Below are positions 1 through 6,840 of a stretch of DNA of 8,387 bases, in pieces. The notes under the pieces are model-generated. The model was not told the origin of the DNA. It ran no database searches and saw nothing but the letters and a program-made list of their open reading frames with translations. How positions within the stretch are numbered: position 1 is the first letter of the stretch; every line of letters starts with the position of its first letter. Position numbers and translations under genes: made by a program. Origin of the DNA: Actinomycetes bacterium (lineage in GTDB: Bacteria > Actinomycetota > Actinomycetes > Actinomycetales > Beutenbergiaceae); contig JAJYRV010000073.1 of the NCBI GenBank assembly GCA_021793935.1, positions 1 through 8,387 of the forward strand. Reading direction: 5' to 3'.

Positions 1-348
1 CTCGTGGCGCTCCCCGGGGTGGGCAGGAAGACGGCGAACGTGGTGCTCGGTACTGCGTTCGGGATCCCGGGAATCACCGTCGACACCCACGTGGGTAGGG
101 TCGTTCGGCGGCTCGGGTGGACATCGGCAACCGACCCGGTGAAGGTCGAGTTCGAACTTATGGACCTCTTCGATGAGGACCGCTGGATCATGCTCAACCA
201 TCACCTTATCTTCCATGGCCGCCGGTGCTGCTTTGCCCGCAAACCGTTGTGCGAGGAGTGCCCGATCGCCCAGTATTGCCCCGCATATCCCACGGGAGAG
301 CCCCCGGCCACGCCCAAGTCCCGCGGGCGCAAGCGGGCCGCGCGCTGA
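1..348 (+). CDS. nth: Endonuclease III, C-terminal part (5'-truncated by window edge)
   Basis: Endonuclease III is a bifunctional DNA glycosylase/AP lyase that removes oxidised pyrimidines in base excision repair. The visible 115 residues open in the helix-hairpin-helix motif LPGVGRKTA. Its Lys10 (fragment numbering) corresponds to catalytic Lys120 of the E. coli enzyme. The VDTH motif at 27-30 supplies the catalytic Asp28 (Asp138 in E. coli), with the same 18-residue separation. The [4Fe-4S] cluster ligands C-X6-C-X2-C-X5-C are complete at Cys77, 84, 87 and 93. The fragment is open at the left edge, so about the first 110 residues and the start codon lie outside. A short basic tail ([11 protein letters not shown]) follows the cluster. 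The gene ends at a TGA and converges on acs. MutY and other HhH-GPD glycosylases share this fold, but the Lys/Asp pair and cluster spacing favour Nth. Confidence 0.96.
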   Translation, partial: LVALPGVGRKTANVVLGTAFGIPGITVDTHVGRVVRRLGWTSATDPVKVEFELMDLFDEDRWIMLNHHLIFHGRRCCFARKPLCEECPIAQYCPAYPTGEPPATPKSRGRKRAAR

Positions 349-435
349 CGCCGCGCACTGACCTAGCCAATTTTTGTGCTTCTCCCGCTCTTCTGCGCCT
401 GCTGAGTACGTGGTCCCGCGGGCGAAAGCCACATC

Positions 436-474
436 AGCCCCGCATTCGCTCGCCAATAGGGGCGAAACGGGGCT
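436..474. other. Second stem-loop overlapping the nth/acs terminator
   Basis: AGCCCCG at 436-442 is complementary to CGGGGCT at 468-474. Inside it, TTCGC at 445-449 pairs with GCGAA at 462-466, leaving a small internal bulge (two bases against one) and a loop of about 12 bases. It shares bases 471-474 with the larger stem-loop at 471-508, so the two cannot both form fully. It lies in the 201-base convergent gap between nth and acs and may be a fallback terminator or 3'-end structure. This is inference from complementarity only. Confidence 0.35.
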
Positions 475-508
475 CGGCCCGTAGGTTCAACTACCTACGG
501 GCCGAGCC
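471..508. terminator. Bidirectional terminator-like stem-loop between nth and acs
   Basis: GGCTCGGCCCGTAGGT at 471-486 is perfectly complementary to 493-508, giving a 16-bp stem with a 6-base loop (487-492). Two further G-T pairs are possible at the base. Only short T runs flank it: TT on the plus side and a TTT a few bases beyond on the minus side. Actinobacterial terminators often lack a long U tail. Its position between two converging genes, 122 bases past the nth stop and 41 past the acs stop, supports a role for both transcripts. Confidence 0.8.
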
Positions 509-549
509 TTGCCGTCGAGTCTTCTACCCGAGCCGAACTGTCGGGGAGA

Positions 550-2520
550 TCAGCTGCCCAGGCCTGCCTGGATCTGATCCATTACCGAGCTGTCGGCGAG
601 CGTGGTCACATCCCCGACTGGGCGGTTTTCTGCGACGTCGCGCAGGAGACGGCGCATGATCTTGCCCGACCGGGTCTTGGGAAGTTCAGCGACGACGAGG
701 ATGGAACGTGGGCGCGCGATCGGCCCGATCTCCTTCGCGACATGCGAACGGAGAGCGGCGACGACTTCTTCGCCGCCCTCGCCTGCTTCTTCCAGAGCTT
801 CCTGGCGAAGGATCACGAATGCGACGACGGCCTGGCCGGTCGTGTCATCGCTCGCCCCGACGACGGCGGCTTCCGCCACCCACTCGTGGGAGACGAGCGC
901 CGACTCGATCTCTGTCGTCGAGAGCCGGTGCCCGGAGACGTTCATGACGTCGTCAACGCGCCCGAGGATCCAGATGTCGCCGTCGTCGTCATACTTGGCA
1001 CCGTCTCCAGCGAAGTAGACCCCTTCGTAACGGGACCAATACTCGTCGTGGAAACGCTGATCGTCGCCCCATACGCCGCGGAGCATCGCCGGCCACGGGT
1101 CTTGGATGACGAGGAATCCGCCCCCGCCCGGGCCGACGTCGTTGCCTTCCTCGTCCCAGATGTTCGCGGTCGTGCCGGGGATCGGAACCTGGCAGGCGCC
1201 GGGCTTGGCCTTGGTCACGCCGGGGAGTTGGGAGATCATGATCGCCCCGGTCTCCGTTTGCCACCAGGTGTCCACGACGGGCACGCGGTCGTGACCGATG
1301 ACGCGGCGGTACCATACCCACGCCTCGGGGTTGATCGGCTCGCCGACGCTGCCGAGCAGCTTCAGGGAGGACAGGTCGTATTCGGCCGGGATGTCCTCGC
1401 CCCACTTCATCATGGTGCGGATCGCGGTGGGCGCGGTGTACAGGATCGTGACCCCGTACTTCTGCACGATCTCCCACCAACGGCCCTTGTGTGGGGTGTC
1501 CGGGGTGCCTTCGTACAATACCTGAGTGGCTCCGTTGATGAGGGGCCCGTAGGTGACGTAGGAGTGGCCCGTGACCCAGCCGATATCGGCGGTGCACCAG
1601 TACACGTCCGTTTCCGGCTTGAGGTCGAAGACCGCCGAGTGGGTGAAGGCCACCTGGGTGAGGTACCCGCCGGTGGTGTGCAGCACGCCCTTGGGCTTGC
1701 CCGTGGTGCCCGAGGTATATAGAACGAACAGGGGGTGTTCCGCGGGCACGGGAATGGCTTCGTGCTCGGCGTCTGCGGCCTCAATGAGGTCGTGCCACCA
1801 CTTGTCCCGGCCATCAACAAAATTGATCTCCTGGCCGGTGCGGCGGACGACCACGACGTGTTCGACGGGGTTGTCATCGTGGTCGAGGGCGGCGTCCACC
1901 GCGGGCTTAAGCGAGCTTGGCTTACCCCGGCGGTAACCTCCGTCGGCAGTGATGACGACGCGAGCATCGGCGTCGACAATCCGTGAGTGGAGCGCGTCGG
2001 CGGAGAATCCCCCGAAGACGACGGAGTGGGGGGCACCGATCCGCGCGCATGCGAGCATCGCGGCGATTGCCTCGGGGATCATCGGCAAGTAGATCGCAAC
2101 GCGGTCGCCGGTCTTCACCCCGAGCGAGGTGAGCATGTTCGCGGCCTTCTTCACCTCCGCGAGGAGTTCGGCGTAGGTGATCTGCCGGGAATCGCCCGGT
2201 TCGCCTTCGAAAAGCAGCGCGACCCGGTCCCCACGCCCTTCCTTCACATGGCGGTCGAGGGCGTTGTAGGTGGCGTTGAGCTTGCCGTCGGCAAACCACT
2301 GCGCCTTCGGGGCCTGCGACCAATCGAGAACCTCGGTGAATGGGGTTTCCCAGTCGAGGAAGGCGCGCGCTTGGTCGGCCCAGAACTGCAGCCTGTCCGC
2401 ACGCGCTTTCTCGTAAACATCCGGCTTAAAGTTCGCATTTGCGGCGAACTCTTCCGAAGGCGGGAACCTGCGTTCCTCGGTGAGAAGGTTCGCCAATGCG
2501 GGGTTGGACTGCTCTGTCAT
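550..2520 (-). CDS. acs: Acetyl-coenzyme A synthetase (acetate--CoA ligase)
   Basis: This 656-residue cytoplasmic enzyme activates acetate with ATP to acetyl-AMP and then to acetyl-CoA, the high-affinity route for acetate use. Its length is normal for the family. An N-terminal ACS domain precedes the adenylate-forming core. The P-loop-like A3 motif [11 protein letters not shown] is at 268-278 and the A5 motif DTWWQTETG at 417-425, whose Trp region limits the acyl pocket to acetate. The [10 protein letters not shown] motif is at 502-511 and the hinge/A8 region [13 protein letters not shown] at 520-532. The C-terminal [11 protein letters not shown] has Lys620, equivalent to the lysine that is reversibly acetylated in characterised Acs proteins. 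The start chosen is the ATG at 2520, because AGGAG lies 6-7 bases upstream. An in-frame ATG six codons earlier would place that AGGAG inside the gene. Acetylation control is expected from the family but is not shown by the window. Confidence 0.97.
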   Translation of the reverse strand: MTEQSNPALANLLTEERRFPPSEEFAANANFKPDVYEKARADRLQFWADQARAFLDWETPFTEVLDWSQAPKAQWFADGKLNATYNALDRHVKEGRGDRVALLFEGEPGDSRQITYAELLAEVKKAANMLTSLGVKTGDRVAIYLPMIPEAIAAMLACARIGAPHSVVFGGFSADALHSRIVDADARVVITADGGYRRGKPSSLKPAVDAALDHDDNPVEHVVVVRRTGQEINFVDGRDKWWHDLIEAADAEHEAIPVPAEHPLFVLYTSGTTGKPKGVLHTTGGYLTQVAFTHSAVFDLKPETDVYWCTADIGWVTGHSYVTYGPLINGATQVLYEGTPDTPHKGRWWEIVQKYGVTILYTAPTAIRTMMKWGEDIPAEYDLSSLKLLGSVGEPINPEAWVWYRRVIGHDRVPVVDTWWQTETGAIMISQLPGVTKAKPGACQVPIPGTTANIWDEEGNDVGPGGGGFLVIQDPWPAMLRGVWGDDQRFHDEYWSRYEGVYFAGDGAKYDDDGDIWILGRVDDVMNVSGHRLSTTEIESALVSHEWVAEAAVVGASDDTTGQAVVAFVILRQEALEEAGEGGEEVVAALRSHVAKEIGPIARPRSILVVAELPKTRSGKIMRRLLRDVAENRPVGDVTTLADSSVMDQIQAGLGS

Positions 2521-2560
2521 GAGAACTCCTGACGGCATAACTTGGTAAACGTCACTGTCC

Positions 2561-2589
2561 AGCCTAGAACGAAATGTTCCCGTGCGTAA
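2561..2589 (-). promoter_or_regulatory. Candidate sigma-70-type promoter for acs
   Basis: Reading leftward, TTACGC (2589-2584) and TAGGCT (2566-2561) are separated by exactly 17 bases, about 40 bases before the acs start codon. Each hexamer is only a partial match to the consensus (TTGACA, TATAAT), as is usual in GC-rich actinobacteria. It lies in the 103-base gap after the leftward membrane-protein gene, so acs may be transcribed separately from that gene. Confidence 0.35.
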
Positions 2590-2600
2590 CCGGGATCACG
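2585..2600 (-). promoter_or_regulatory. Possible CRP/GlxR-like operator upstream of acs
   Basis: On the leftward strand the 16-mer CGTGATCCCGGTTACG has the form CGTGA-N6-TTACG. This is an imperfect dyad resembling the CRP/GlxR consensus TGTGA-N6-TCACA (7 of 10 half-site bases). It overlaps the candidate -35 of acs. A larger flanking inverted repeat, CCCGTG/CACGGG, spans 2579-2602. GlxR-type regulators control acetate genes in corynebacteria, which makes the site plausible. The central bases do not follow the usual GlxR preference. Chance occurrence is not excluded. Confidence 0.3.
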
Positions 2601-2623
2601 GGCTGAGACTCGGAGCGCCCGGA

Positions 2624-3829
2624 TTATCCCTCGAGTGCGATTTTCGTGCGTTCCTCCCGGCGGCCCTGCCGCCGCGCCCCGTGGGAGACGACCCCGACCA
2701 TGATGAGCACGAGCCCGTATAGGGCCATTCGCCCGGTCTCCAAGGTAGCGCTCAGATGCTCGACGACGTTGATGCCGAATTGGCCGAGCCGGCCGAAGTA
2801 TTCCGTCGAGGTACGTAGAACATCGGCTCCCTCCCCGGGGAAGATCAAGAACGCGAGCCCGAGGGCGAGGAACACCGACCCCATCACGATCGAGCCGATC
2901 GAGGACCACCGTGCGGCGAGGAGAAAAATGAACACGGCGAGCAACCCGAGACCGAACTCGATGTAGGCCGCGATCGTGATCGGTTGGCTCTGGGAACTCG
3001 CCCATTCGATCCGGGCCCCGCCATCGGTGAACAGGTACCAGGCAACGGGGGCGAACACGAGGGTGATGAGCACCGTCCACCAGTGTGCCGCCGCGCGGGA
3101 GAGGGAGGCCTCCTGGAACCCTTCAAAGTCGTCATGCTCCTGCGGTGGCTGAGCAGCGTGGGCGGTTGCGGGCAGCTGCGTCGTCGCGGGGAACGGGCCC
3201 TGACCGACGGCGGGTTGTGGACCCGTGCCGCTCACTTGCCCATCGGAGAACGCGGGTGAAGCAGGGGAAGCGGGGATCGGTGTGACGACGGGGGGTGGGG
3301 CGTCGGCCCCTTCCTCTTGTTCTGCTACCGGGTCCGCGGAGAACGTCTGCGTTGCCGGTTCACCGGGGGTGCCTTCCGCGGGGTCGGGGTCTCCCGGTTC
3401 GGAACTCCCGAACCGCCGGGCGCGTTGCTCACGTAGCGCCGCATCCTCTTCCGCGGAGGGGTACGCCTGTTCAGGAGCCGGGGGCCACGGGGCAGGCGCA
3501 GCTAGTGCGTCGTCGCCGGGGGCAGGTGAGGTGACAGGTTCGGCGGGAGCCCCCACGGGTTCAGCCGGCGGGTCAGTGGGCATAGCCGGCGCCGCGCTGG
3601 GCGGTTGCTCTGGGACGCCGCTCGTACTGTCGCTGCCGCCTAGCCCATAGTCAGCGTTTGAACCGGAGTTGCCCGCAGCGGGCTGCCCAGTAGGCGGGTC
3701 CCATGGGGAGGGGGCCGCCGAATCCGGGTCGCGCACCGGAGGAACCTGGGCGGAATCGCCAACTTCCTTTGCGGTTTCTGGCTCCTGATCAGACGGAGTC
3801 TGCTCAGGGTTGAGATTCTCCTGACTCAT
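2624..3829 (-). CDS. Unrecognised membrane protein: disordered Pro/Ala/Glu-rich N-terminus plus four membrane helices
   Basis: I do not recognise a named family. The 401-residue product has two parts. Residues 1 to about 245 are low-complexity and acidic, rich in Pro, Ala, Glu, Gly and Ser with PAEPV/PPAE-type near-repeats, and are probably disordered. There is no N-terminal signal peptide, so this part is likely cytoplasmic. From about 249 there are four hydrophobic segments, roughly 250-268, 287-307, 311-331 and 367-384. A soluble stretch of about 35 residues containing an amphipathic-looking section lies between helices 3 and 4. The end is short and strongly basic (ARRQGRREERTK). The ATG start is supported by AGGAGG five bases upstream. 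The gene runs divergently from the Tad-like operon and in the same direction as acs, 103 bases before it. Pro-rich tails of this kind occur on many actinobacterial membrane proteins, so the tail gives no function. It could serve the Tad machine, acetate metabolism or neither. Confidence 0.85.
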   Translation of the reverse strand: MSQENLNPEQTPSDQEPETAKEVGDSAQVPPVRDPDSAAPSPWDPPTGQPAAGNSGSNADYGLGGSDSTSGVPEQPPSAAPAMPTDPPAEPVGAPAEPVTSPAPGDDALAAPAPWPPAPEQAYPSAEEDAALREQRARRFGSSEPGDPDPAEGTPGEPATQTFSADPVAEQEEGADAPPPVVTPIPASPASPAFSDGQVSGTGPQPAVGQGPFPATTQLPATAHAAQPPQEHDDFEGFQEASLSRAAAHWWTVLITLVFAPVAWYLFTDGGARIEWASSQSQPITIAAYIEFGLGLLAVFIFLLAARWSSIGSIVMGSVFLALGLAFLIFPGEGADVLRTSTEYFGRLGQFGINVVEHLSATLETGRMALYGLVLIMVGVVSHGARRQGRREERTKIALEG

Positions 3830-3856
3830 GTTTCCTCCTGTGACGTCCTGCGTGCC

Positions 3857-3885
3857 ACGCTATCGCCGACGCGGCGCGGCGTCAG
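3857..3885 (-). promoter_or_regulatory. Candidate promoter of the leftward membrane-protein gene
   Basis: Reading leftward, CTGACG (3885-3880, four of six matches to TTGACA) and TAGCGT (3862-3857) are separated by 17 bases, about 27 bases before the ATG at 3829. It sits in the 202-base divergent gap, and its spacer lies within the inverted-repeat cluster described at 3862-3909. I could not find an equally convincing promoter for the rightward ssd/tad operon in the same gap. Confidence 0.4.
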
Positions 3886-3909
3886 GAACGGCACGCCGAA
3901 ATCGGCGAT
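3862..3909. repeat. Inverted-repeat cluster (possible operator) in the divergent gap
   Basis: ATCGCCGA at 3862-3869 is the exact reverse complement of TCGGCGAT at 3902-3909, with a 32-base spacer. The right copy also belongs to a tight palindrome, CGCCGAAATCGGCG at 3894-3907 (6-bp arms around AA). A smaller dyad, GACGC/GCGTC, lies between them at 3868-3883. The left copy touches the candidate -10 of the leftward gene. The layout is what one expects of an operator read by a dimeric regulator that could bridge two sites. In GC-rich DNA some such dyads arise by chance. Confidence 0.4.
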
Positions 3910-4031
3910 TCACAAGCGGGCGGGCCGCCGCGAGTGGGAGATCCACATTCGCCGGACTTTCCACACCGGCCCAGCCCGTCGGCCCCGGGGGTTGCGCGTT
4001 GAGGCAGGGTTGGGGGAAACCAGGAGGTGCA

Positions 4032-5009
4032 ATGGTTCCCGTAGCGCTTCGAAGCGAGGACCCGCGGTTGATCGAGACCGTCCGTAGCGTCCTCGCCGTG
4101 AGTTCCATTCCGCTCGCGGTCTTCCCGGAATCGACGATCGAACCAGTTGCTGCGGGGCTCGCCCTGGACACCGGGTCCAGCGATCCCACCTGGCGTACGC
4201 TTGCGCGGCGCTACGCCGAGGTGTGCCTGCGGGATGCGGAGGAGCCGCACGAGGGCGCGCTGGTGCTCCCGCACGCGGCAGAAGAGCTCCTCGGACTCGC
4301 CCGGGCGGCGAACCGGGTGCTGCGCGCCCGCGTCGTGGGGATCGTCGGCGCGGCGGGCGGGGTCGGCGCCTCAGTGTTCGCCGCAACGTTGGCGCGAGCG
4401 GGAGCCGAGGCGGGTTTGACGACCGCCCTAGTCGAAGGGGCCGGGAATCCGGCGCTCACCTCGCTGCTGGGAATGGTGTATTCGCCGGGACTGCGGTGGC
4501 CCGACCTTCACGCTGCGGGTGCCGAGCCGGGCCACCTCACCGCGTCACTGCCCCGGTGGGAGAACGTGCGCCTCCTCCTTGGCGACGACCGCCCCAGCCC
4601 GGGCATGGCAACATCCGAAGCGGTACTCACTGCGGTGGCACAGACGCACGATCTAGTGATTCTGGATCTGCAACGCCAAGACGTCGCCAACGGCGTGACG
4701 AAACGCTGGTGCGATGCCGTGCTCGTAGTCACCACCTGCAGCGTCGCCGCGGCGAGCGCAACGCGGGCGCTCTGCGCCACGCTCACTACCGAAGACGTGC
4801 ACCTCGTTGTCCGAGGCCCCTCCAAGGGCGGACTCAGCGCGGCGGAACTCGCCGAATCAGCGCAGGCGCAGGTGCTGACGTACATGCGAGCAGAGCGCTC
4901 CCTGCCCGCGGGGCTGGAGCGAGGACTTCGGCCGGGGGATCACCGGCGCGGGCCGCTGCTACGTGCCGCCCGCAGCACGCTTGAAGAGTTGGGAGCAGTC
5001 GAAGCATGA
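4032..5009 (+). CDS. ssd: Ssd/CpaE-like protein of the actinobacterial Tad locus (septum site-determining protein family)
   Basis: This 325-residue protein of the MinD/ParA superfamily is related to CpaE/TadZ and to M. tuberculosis Ssd (Rv3660c). In related Tad systems such proteins position the pilus machine; Ssd has also been linked to septum formation. Residues 1-95 form a divergent receiver-like region. The ATPase-like domain starts with VVGIVGAAGGVGASVFA (101-117). This aligns with the deviant Walker A loop, but both expected lysines are alanine (Ala108 and Ala113). A Walker B-like strand HDLVILDLQ is at 206-214, and a further strand DAVLVVTTCS at 228-237 is typical of the fold. The frame stays open upstream to 3828. 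I chose ATG 4032 because AGGAGG lies five bases ahead of it and the upstream translation is Arg-rich and unlike the family. The gene overlaps tadA by four bases (ATGA), indicating translational coupling. It is the first gene of the operon. Confidence 0.9.
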   Translation: MVPVALRSEDPRLIETVRSVLAVSSIPLAVFPESTIEPVAAGLALDTGSSDPTWRTLARRYAEVCLRDAEEPHEGALVLPHAAEELLGLARAANRVLRARVVGIVGAAGGVGASVFAATLARAGAEAGLTTALVEGAGNPALTSLLGMVYSPGLRWPDLHAAGAEPGHLTASLPRWENVRLLLGDDRPSPGMATSEAVLTAVAQTHDLVILDLQRQDVANGVTKRWCDAVLVVTTCSVAAASATRALCATLTTEDVHLVVRGPSKGGLSAAELAESAQAQVLTYMRAERSLPAGLERGLRPGDHRRGPLLRAARSTLEELGAVEA

Positions 5010-6115
5010 GCGTCGTCGATCATGCCCGCGAGCGGATCCTCGCCGGAGCGGATGTCACGTCGGCGGTCCGAGAGGCAACGGCGAACCGGGAACCGCCCTG
5101 GCAGGCCCTCATGCAAGTACTCGCCGAGGTGCATGGCGCGGGGCAGGCGATCCAACCGTTGCTCGATGACCCCGCCGTAACCGACGTTCTTATTAACGGT
5201 GACGACGACGTGTGGATCGATGCGGGCAAAGGGTTACGGAAGGTCCTCAACACGGTGGACGCGCGTGCCCTCGCCCTGCGGCTCGCCACCCTCGCGGGAA
5301 AACGGCTGGACAACGCCGCGCCGATCGTTGATGGCCGCCTTCCCGACGGCACCCGTTTGCACGCGGTCCTGCCTCCGCTCGTGCACGGTTCAGCACACAT
5401 CAGCCTGCGGCGCCAGGCGAGGCATCGCATCGGCTGGGAGGAGTTGCGGAGCTCCGGCTTCCTCACGCCGGAGTTCGCGGAAGTCATCGACCAGCTCATC
5501 CGAACCCGAGCGAACCTTCTCGTCTCCGGGGCGGGCGGCGCAGGAAAGACTACCCTCGTCGCCGCCGCCCTCGGGCGGGTCCCACCTCAAGAACGCATCG
5601 TCATCATCGAAGAAGCAGTGGAACTCATGCCCGCCCACCCGCACCTGGTGCACTTGCAAAGCAGAACTGCGAACGTCCAAGGGGTCGGTGGGATCGGACT
5701 CGCCTCCTTGGTCCGAGCCGCGATGCGGATGCGCCCGGACCGCCTCGTTCTGGGCGAGTGCCGAGGAGAGGAGGTGCGGGAGATGCTCTCAGGATTCAAC
5801 ACCGGGCACGACGGCGGGTGGGCAACGATCCACGCGAACACCGCCGAAGACGTACCCGCCCGCCTCGTTGCGCTCGGGGCGCTCGCGCACATGGAGCCGA
5901 GAACGGTGGAACTGCAGGCCCAAGCCGGCCTTGATGCGGTGATCCACGTGCAACGGCGCCGCGGCGTTCGGGAAGTCGACCACATCGGCGTGGTGAGCAA
6001 AACGGGCCCGCTCGTGGTACGCCCCGCGCTTACGCGCGACCCGAAGGCGCGCGAGGAAACCGCCGCCGGCCCGGGCTGGGCAGACCTCGCCCGCAAACTC
6101 GATCAAGGAATTTGA
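5006..6115 (+). CDS. tadA: Type II/IV secretion ATPase TadA (CpaF-like)
   Basis: This 369-residue cytoplasmic hexameric motor of the VirB11/GspE superfamily hydrolyses ATP to drive pilin assembly. An N-terminal domain of about 165 residues contains the family signature DPAVTDVLINGDDDVWID (55-72) and DGRLPDGTRLHAVLPP (109-124). The nucleotide domain has Walker A SGAGGAGKTT (174-183, Lys181), an Asp-box equivalent VIIEEAVEL (199-207) with acidic Glu202/203, Walker B RLVLGECRGEE (246-256), and a His box around GHDGGWATIHANT (267-279). All catalytic elements appear intact, so it should be active. The length fits the actinobacterial 'helicase/secretion neighbourhood' ATPases, which are shorter than proteobacterial CpaF. 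Start and stop codons overlap ssd by four bases. Its TGA overlaps the tadB ATG by one base. TadB and TadC directly downstream are its expected membrane partners. Confidence 0.96.
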   Translation: MSVVDHARERILAGADVTSAVREATANREPPWQALMQVLAEVHGAGQAIQPLLDDPAVTDVLINGDDDVWIDAGKGLRKVLNTVDARALALRLATLAGKRLDNAAPIVDGRLPDGTRLHAVLPPLVHGSAHISLRRQARHRIGWEELRSSGFLTPEFAEVIDQLIRTRANLLVSGAGGAGKTTLVAAALGRVPPQERIVIIEEAVELMPAHPHLVHLQSRTANVQGVGGIGLASLVRAAMRMRPDRLVLGECRGEEVREMLSGFNTGHDGGWATIHANTAEDVPARLVALGALAHMEPRTVELQAQAGLDAVIHVQRRRGVREVDHIGVVSKTGPLVVRPALTRDPKAREETAAGPGWADLARKLDQGI

Positions 6116-6840
6116 TGTTCGGGTTAGCCCTCCTTTGCATGTCCGCCGCGGCAGCGCTGTGGGTGCGGCCCGCGACCGCGTCGCGGGGGTCTTCGCAGCA
6201 CCCCCGATCTCGCGGGGCTGCCATGCGGGGCTCGACATCCCGCAGGCGCATCAGCTTCCGGAGCTGGCGCGGCTTCCAACGCGGCTCTGAGCGGGACGAG
6301 GCCGCAAAGATCGGCGCGGCGCTCACCTCCGTGGCGGCGCGTCTGCGCGCGGGGCAATCCCCGACCGAAGCGTGGCGGGCCGCAGCCAAACAGCTGCCCA
6401 GTGGGGCCGGGAAGGAGATGGAAATTCTCGCGGATGGCCCAGCCGCAGATTCTGGTGCGCGGGCCGAGAGGAACCTCAGCCAGACTAGCGGTGCCTTGCA
6501 TGCCGCCCGAGCGGCCACCGAACTCGCCCACGATCTCGGGGCGGAACTCGCCCCCGTTCTGGAAACATGCGCCGCCGGGATCGAAGAATCCGCGCGGGCC
6601 GAGGCGGAACGAACAGCGGCTTTCGCCGCTCCACGTGCGACGGCGAGACTGCTACTTGCGCTGCCCCTCGCGGGGATCGTCATCGGCTCGCTGATGGGCG
6701 CCGGTCCGGTCCGGCTGTTCGTATCCAGCGTCTGGGGCGCCTTACTCGTCGTCACCGCGGGGGTGCTCCTCCTACTCGGCAGAGTTTGGATCCAGCGGCT
6801 TCTCCAGCGGGCACAAAGCGCCGAATTGGGAGCGACATGA
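6115..6840 (+). CDS. tadB: TadB-like inner-membrane platform protein (type II secretion system F domain)
   Basis: This 241-residue polytopic protein probably forms, with TadC, the membrane platform on which the TadA motor acts. A hydrophobic segment at 2-17 is followed by a basic Ser/Arg-rich linker (about 22-60). A T2SSF-type helical domain (about 62-165) carries the LRAGQSPTEAWRAAA signature (78-92). Two membrane helices follow at about 177-198 and 205-224. I chose the ATG at 6115, which overlaps the tadA stop (TGATG) and has AAGGAA four bases upstream. A TTG one codon earlier (6112) is possible but leaves almost no spacing to that site. The stop overlaps the tadC start by four bases. Sequence conservation in this family is low, so the assignment rests on the domain signature, topology and position together. 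Confidence 0.88.
   Translation: MFGLALLCMSAAAALWVRPATASRGSSQHPRSRGAAMRGSTSRRRISFRSWRGFQRGSERDEAAKIGAALTSVAARLRAGQSPTEAWRAAAKQLPSGAGKEMEILADGPAADSGARAERNLSQTSGALHAARAATELAHDLGAELAPVLETCAAGIEESARAEAERTAAFAAPRATARLLLALPLAGIVIGSLMGAGPVRLFVSSVWGALLVVTAGVLLLLGRVWIQRLLQRAQSAELGAT

Noticed and set aside
225..659. Open frame spanning the end of nth, the gap and the end of acs
   Set aside because: It crosses the terminator stem-loop and two real genes in another frame. The composition is non-descript and no start signal is visible.
742..1722. Open frame of 326 codons on the plus strand inside acs
   Set aside because: It is the antisense shadow of acs, with Asp/Val/Gly/Arg-biased composition, no ribosome binding site and no family resemblance.
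2521..2538. Earlier ATG for acs adding six residues
   Set aside because: The AGGAG that best fits a ribosome binding site lies between the two ATGs, so it can serve only the later one.
3828..4031. Upstream extension of ssd to an ATG at 3828
   Set aside because: The extra 68 residues are Arg-rich and unlike the family, and would overlap the start of the divergent gene. AGGAGG stands directly before ATG 4032.
3910..4031. A promoter for the ssd/tad operon
   Set aside because: I looked for -10/-35 pairs and found none with credible matches and spacing, so none is annotated. The promoter may be of an alternative sigma type or lie within the dyad region.
6567..6836. Upstream extension of tadC in the same frame
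   Set aside because: It would overlap tadB by about 270 bases with an Arg-rich, non-homologous translation. ATG 6837 has a good ribosome binding site and an ATGA overlap.
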